Shown: piece by piece, positions 6,396-7,318 of the stretch | How positions within the stretch are numbered: position 1 is the stretch's first letter | Layout: each line of letters starts with the position of its first letter | DNA from: Planctomycetaceae bacterium | Lineage (GTDB): Bacteria > Planctomycetota > Planctomycetia > Pirellulales > Thermoguttaceae | Reading direction: 5' to 3' | DNA length: 7,318 nt | Assembly: GCA_031283515.1 (NCBI GenBank) | Contig: JAITBS010000104.1 | Location: forward strand, 1 to 7,318 | The notes under the pieces: model-generated | The model's input: only the letters and a program-made list of their open reading frames with translations | Told to the model about the DNA's origin: nothing | Databases searched by the model: none | Translations under genes and position numbers: made by a program

Positions 6396-6424
6396 ATTGT
6401 ACTTTAATCTTATTGCATTTTCAC
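6396..6424 (-). promoter_or_regulatory. Candidate promoter of the first TetR gene
   Basis: On the minus strand the -10 box TACAAT (6396-6401, 5 of 6 consensus positions) lies 17 nt downstream of GTGAAA (6419-6424, 4 of 6). The inverted repeat at 6373-6389 sits over the expected start site. A second inverted repeat, TTCACT/AGTGAA (6420-6446, arms 15 nt apart), overlaps the -35 box and could be another protein-binding site. A promoter here means the two TetR genes may be transcribed separately despite the 131-nt gap. Confidence 0.35.
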
Positions 6425-6451
6425 TCCAATCAAATTACAAAGTGAACCTTT

Positions 6452-7102
6452 TTATTTCAATACTTCGACTAAAGGCAAATCAAGTGCGCGGAGCATATTT
6501 CGGATGGTGATTTTCATAAGAAGGTATTTATTATCTTCAAAAAAACGGTTACCGTGGTAACGTATAATATTTTGTTTCGTGAGCCAGTAATAAACTACTT
6601 GCGAATCGGGGTAATGAACCCAAACATAGGCTTCGGTATAGGGTGCATTAGGAGCGAGCAAGGCATACAATCGTAATCGGCTTTGGGTTTCCGGTTTGAA
6701 AACTTCTTCAACCAGTCGTTCATGAACTGGTGACGGTTCAAACAGTTCGCGAAAAATGAGTCGGGGTTTCCATTCTTCGGCACTATAAAAATGGCGATGA
6801 AACCAATCGGAAACAATTCGAAAAATCGCATAACTTTTTCCTTCGGGAGTATTGAGGAGGGTTGGTTCTTCATGGAGCAGCGTTTCAATGTCTAATGCAT
6901 TGGTAATACCATTAGCTAATTTATAAACTTCGACATATAAGTTTTCTTTGGAGCCGAAGTGGTAATGAATACTTCCCTGATTGACGTGGGCTTTTTCGGC
7001 AATCATTCGGGTCGTAACATTGTTATAACCAAATTTGCTAAAAAGTTTACAAGCGGCATCTAAAATGACTTCTCGCGCACCCTGTGTTTTTTTACTTCTC
7101 AT
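6452..7102 (-). CDS. TetR/AcrR family transcriptional regulator, CecR-like (second of tandem pair)
   Basis: A 216-residue TetR regulator. The N-terminal HTH spans about residues 10-57 (VTTRMIAEKAHVNQGSIHYH, then FGSKENLY). The C-terminal ligand-binding part includes IFRELFEPSPVHERL (116-130), AYVWVHYPDSQ (158-168) and the end LDLPLVEVLK. The HTH and the final helix are the parts best shared with the downstream paralogue, while residues 64-71 and 138-148 differ most, as expected if ligand pockets have diverged. The ATG at 7102 gives the usual TetR length; only a weak GAG precedes it as Shine-Dalgarno. The gene is divergent from a plus-strand gene that appears to start at 7317, separated by 214 nt, the usual arrangement of a TetR regulator and its target. 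CecR-type regulators commonly control export systems; what is controlled here lies outside the window. Confidence 0.9.
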   Translation of the reverse strand: MRSKKTQGAREVILDAACKLFSKFGYNNVTTRMIAEKAHVNQGSIHYHFGSKENLYVEVYKLANGITNALDIETLLHEEPTLLNTPEGKSYAIFRIVSDWFHRHFYSAEEWKPRLIFRELFEPSPVHERLVEEVFKPETQSRLRLYALLAPNAPYTEAYVWVHYPDSQVVYYWLTKQNIIRYHGNRFFEDNKYLLMKITIRNMLRALDLPLVEVLK

Positions 7103-7124
7103 TGCTCTATCTTGGTGTCTGTGT

Positions 7125-7152
7125 ATTATATTGGTCGAAATGAGTGTTTTAA
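7125..7152 (-). promoter_or_regulatory. Candidate promoter of the second TetR gene
   Basis: On the minus strand a perfect -10 box TATAAT (7125-7130) lies 16 nt downstream of TTAAAA (7147-7152, 4 of 6 positions). The -10 box is 22 nt upstream of the ATG, giving a very short leader. The spacer contains the direct-repeat motif at 7133-7143, so a bound repressor would block the promoter. Confidence 0.45.
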
Positions 7153-7214
7153 TTTAATAATTTGCTATTTTTTTCTAATTTAAACAAATTTTTCAGTCGA
7201 AGCGGTCAAAATGA
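7133..7214. promoter_or_regulatory. Paired motif GGTCRAAATGA, possible operators in the divergent region
   Basis: GGTCGAAATGA (7133-7143) and GGTCAAAATGA (7204-7214) match at 10 of 11 positions, in the same orientation, 71 nt apart (start to start). The second contains the short dyad GTCA-AAA-TGAC (7205-7215). The first lies in the promoter spacer of the second TetR gene; the second is on the side of the divergent plus-strand gene. Such a pair would suit one regulator controlling both directions. Binding is inference. Confidence 0.3.
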
Positions 7215-7304
7215 CTAATAGACATAGTATATCTCGAATATAAACAAAGTCAACTAGTTCGTCAAAAGTTTATCAAGAATTTTATTTTGGAGAGTTTTGG
7301 GATG

Positions 7305-7318
7305 AGGAGGAACGCAAT
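7305..7318 (+). promoter_or_regulatory. Ribosome binding site of a divergent gene cut by the window edge
   Basis: AGGAGG (7305-7310) is a full Shine-Dalgarno match. After 6 nt (AACGCA) the window ends in AT, so an ATG at 7317-7319 is predicted if the next base is G. The gene would run rightward, divergent from the TetR pair, and is a likely regulatory target of one or both. Nothing of its product is visible. Confidence 0.6.

Overview
This window of about 7.3 kb is AT-rich. It most likely comes from a member of the Planctomycetota with a low-GC genome. Two genes point there: a fused 3-dehydroquinate dehydratase/shikimate dehydrogenase (AroDE), and a sigma-70 factor with a long N-terminal extension holding several helix-turn-helix (HTH) segments, a layout I associate with planctomycetes. 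The assignment rests on recognising protein families, not on a database search.

Layout. All complete genes lie on the minus strand. Bases 1-304 are a gene-free tail with three consecutive hairpins and a degenerate 9-bp tandem repeat. aroDE occupies 305-1822. Upstream of it, after a 113-nt gap, is an unrecognised acidic protein with three membrane segments (start at 2658 preferred, 2685 possible). A gene-free stretch from about 2686 to 3443 holds two further composite repeats. The sigma factor lies at 3444-5231 and is followed by an AT-rich gene-free stretch of about 450 nt. Two TetR-family regulators stand in tandem at 5685-6320 and 6452-7102. They align without gaps at about 50% identity and are evidently a duplication. 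The last 215 nt form a divergent promoter region ending in a near-ideal ribosome binding site (AGGAGG) whose plus-strand start codon falls just across the right edge.

How the parts work together. aroDE supplies two consecutive steps of the shikimate pathway (3-dehydroquinate to 3-dehydroshikimate to shikimate). The sigma factor is a transcription regulator whose N-terminal HTH segments and altered -10-reading helix suggest an unusual promoter preference. The TetR pair probably autoregulates and controls the divergent gene beyond 7317; candidate operators lie in both TetR promoter regions. There is no visible functional link between the aro, sigma and TetR blocks.

The most distinctive points are the architecture of the sigma factor, the substitution of two normally conserved positions in AroDE (the dehydratase APGQ glutamine and the NADP-clamp NRT motif), the paralogous TetR pair with putative operators, and three different classes of composite intergenic repeat. 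I see no CRISPR array, tRNA, rRNA, insertion sequence or phage gene.
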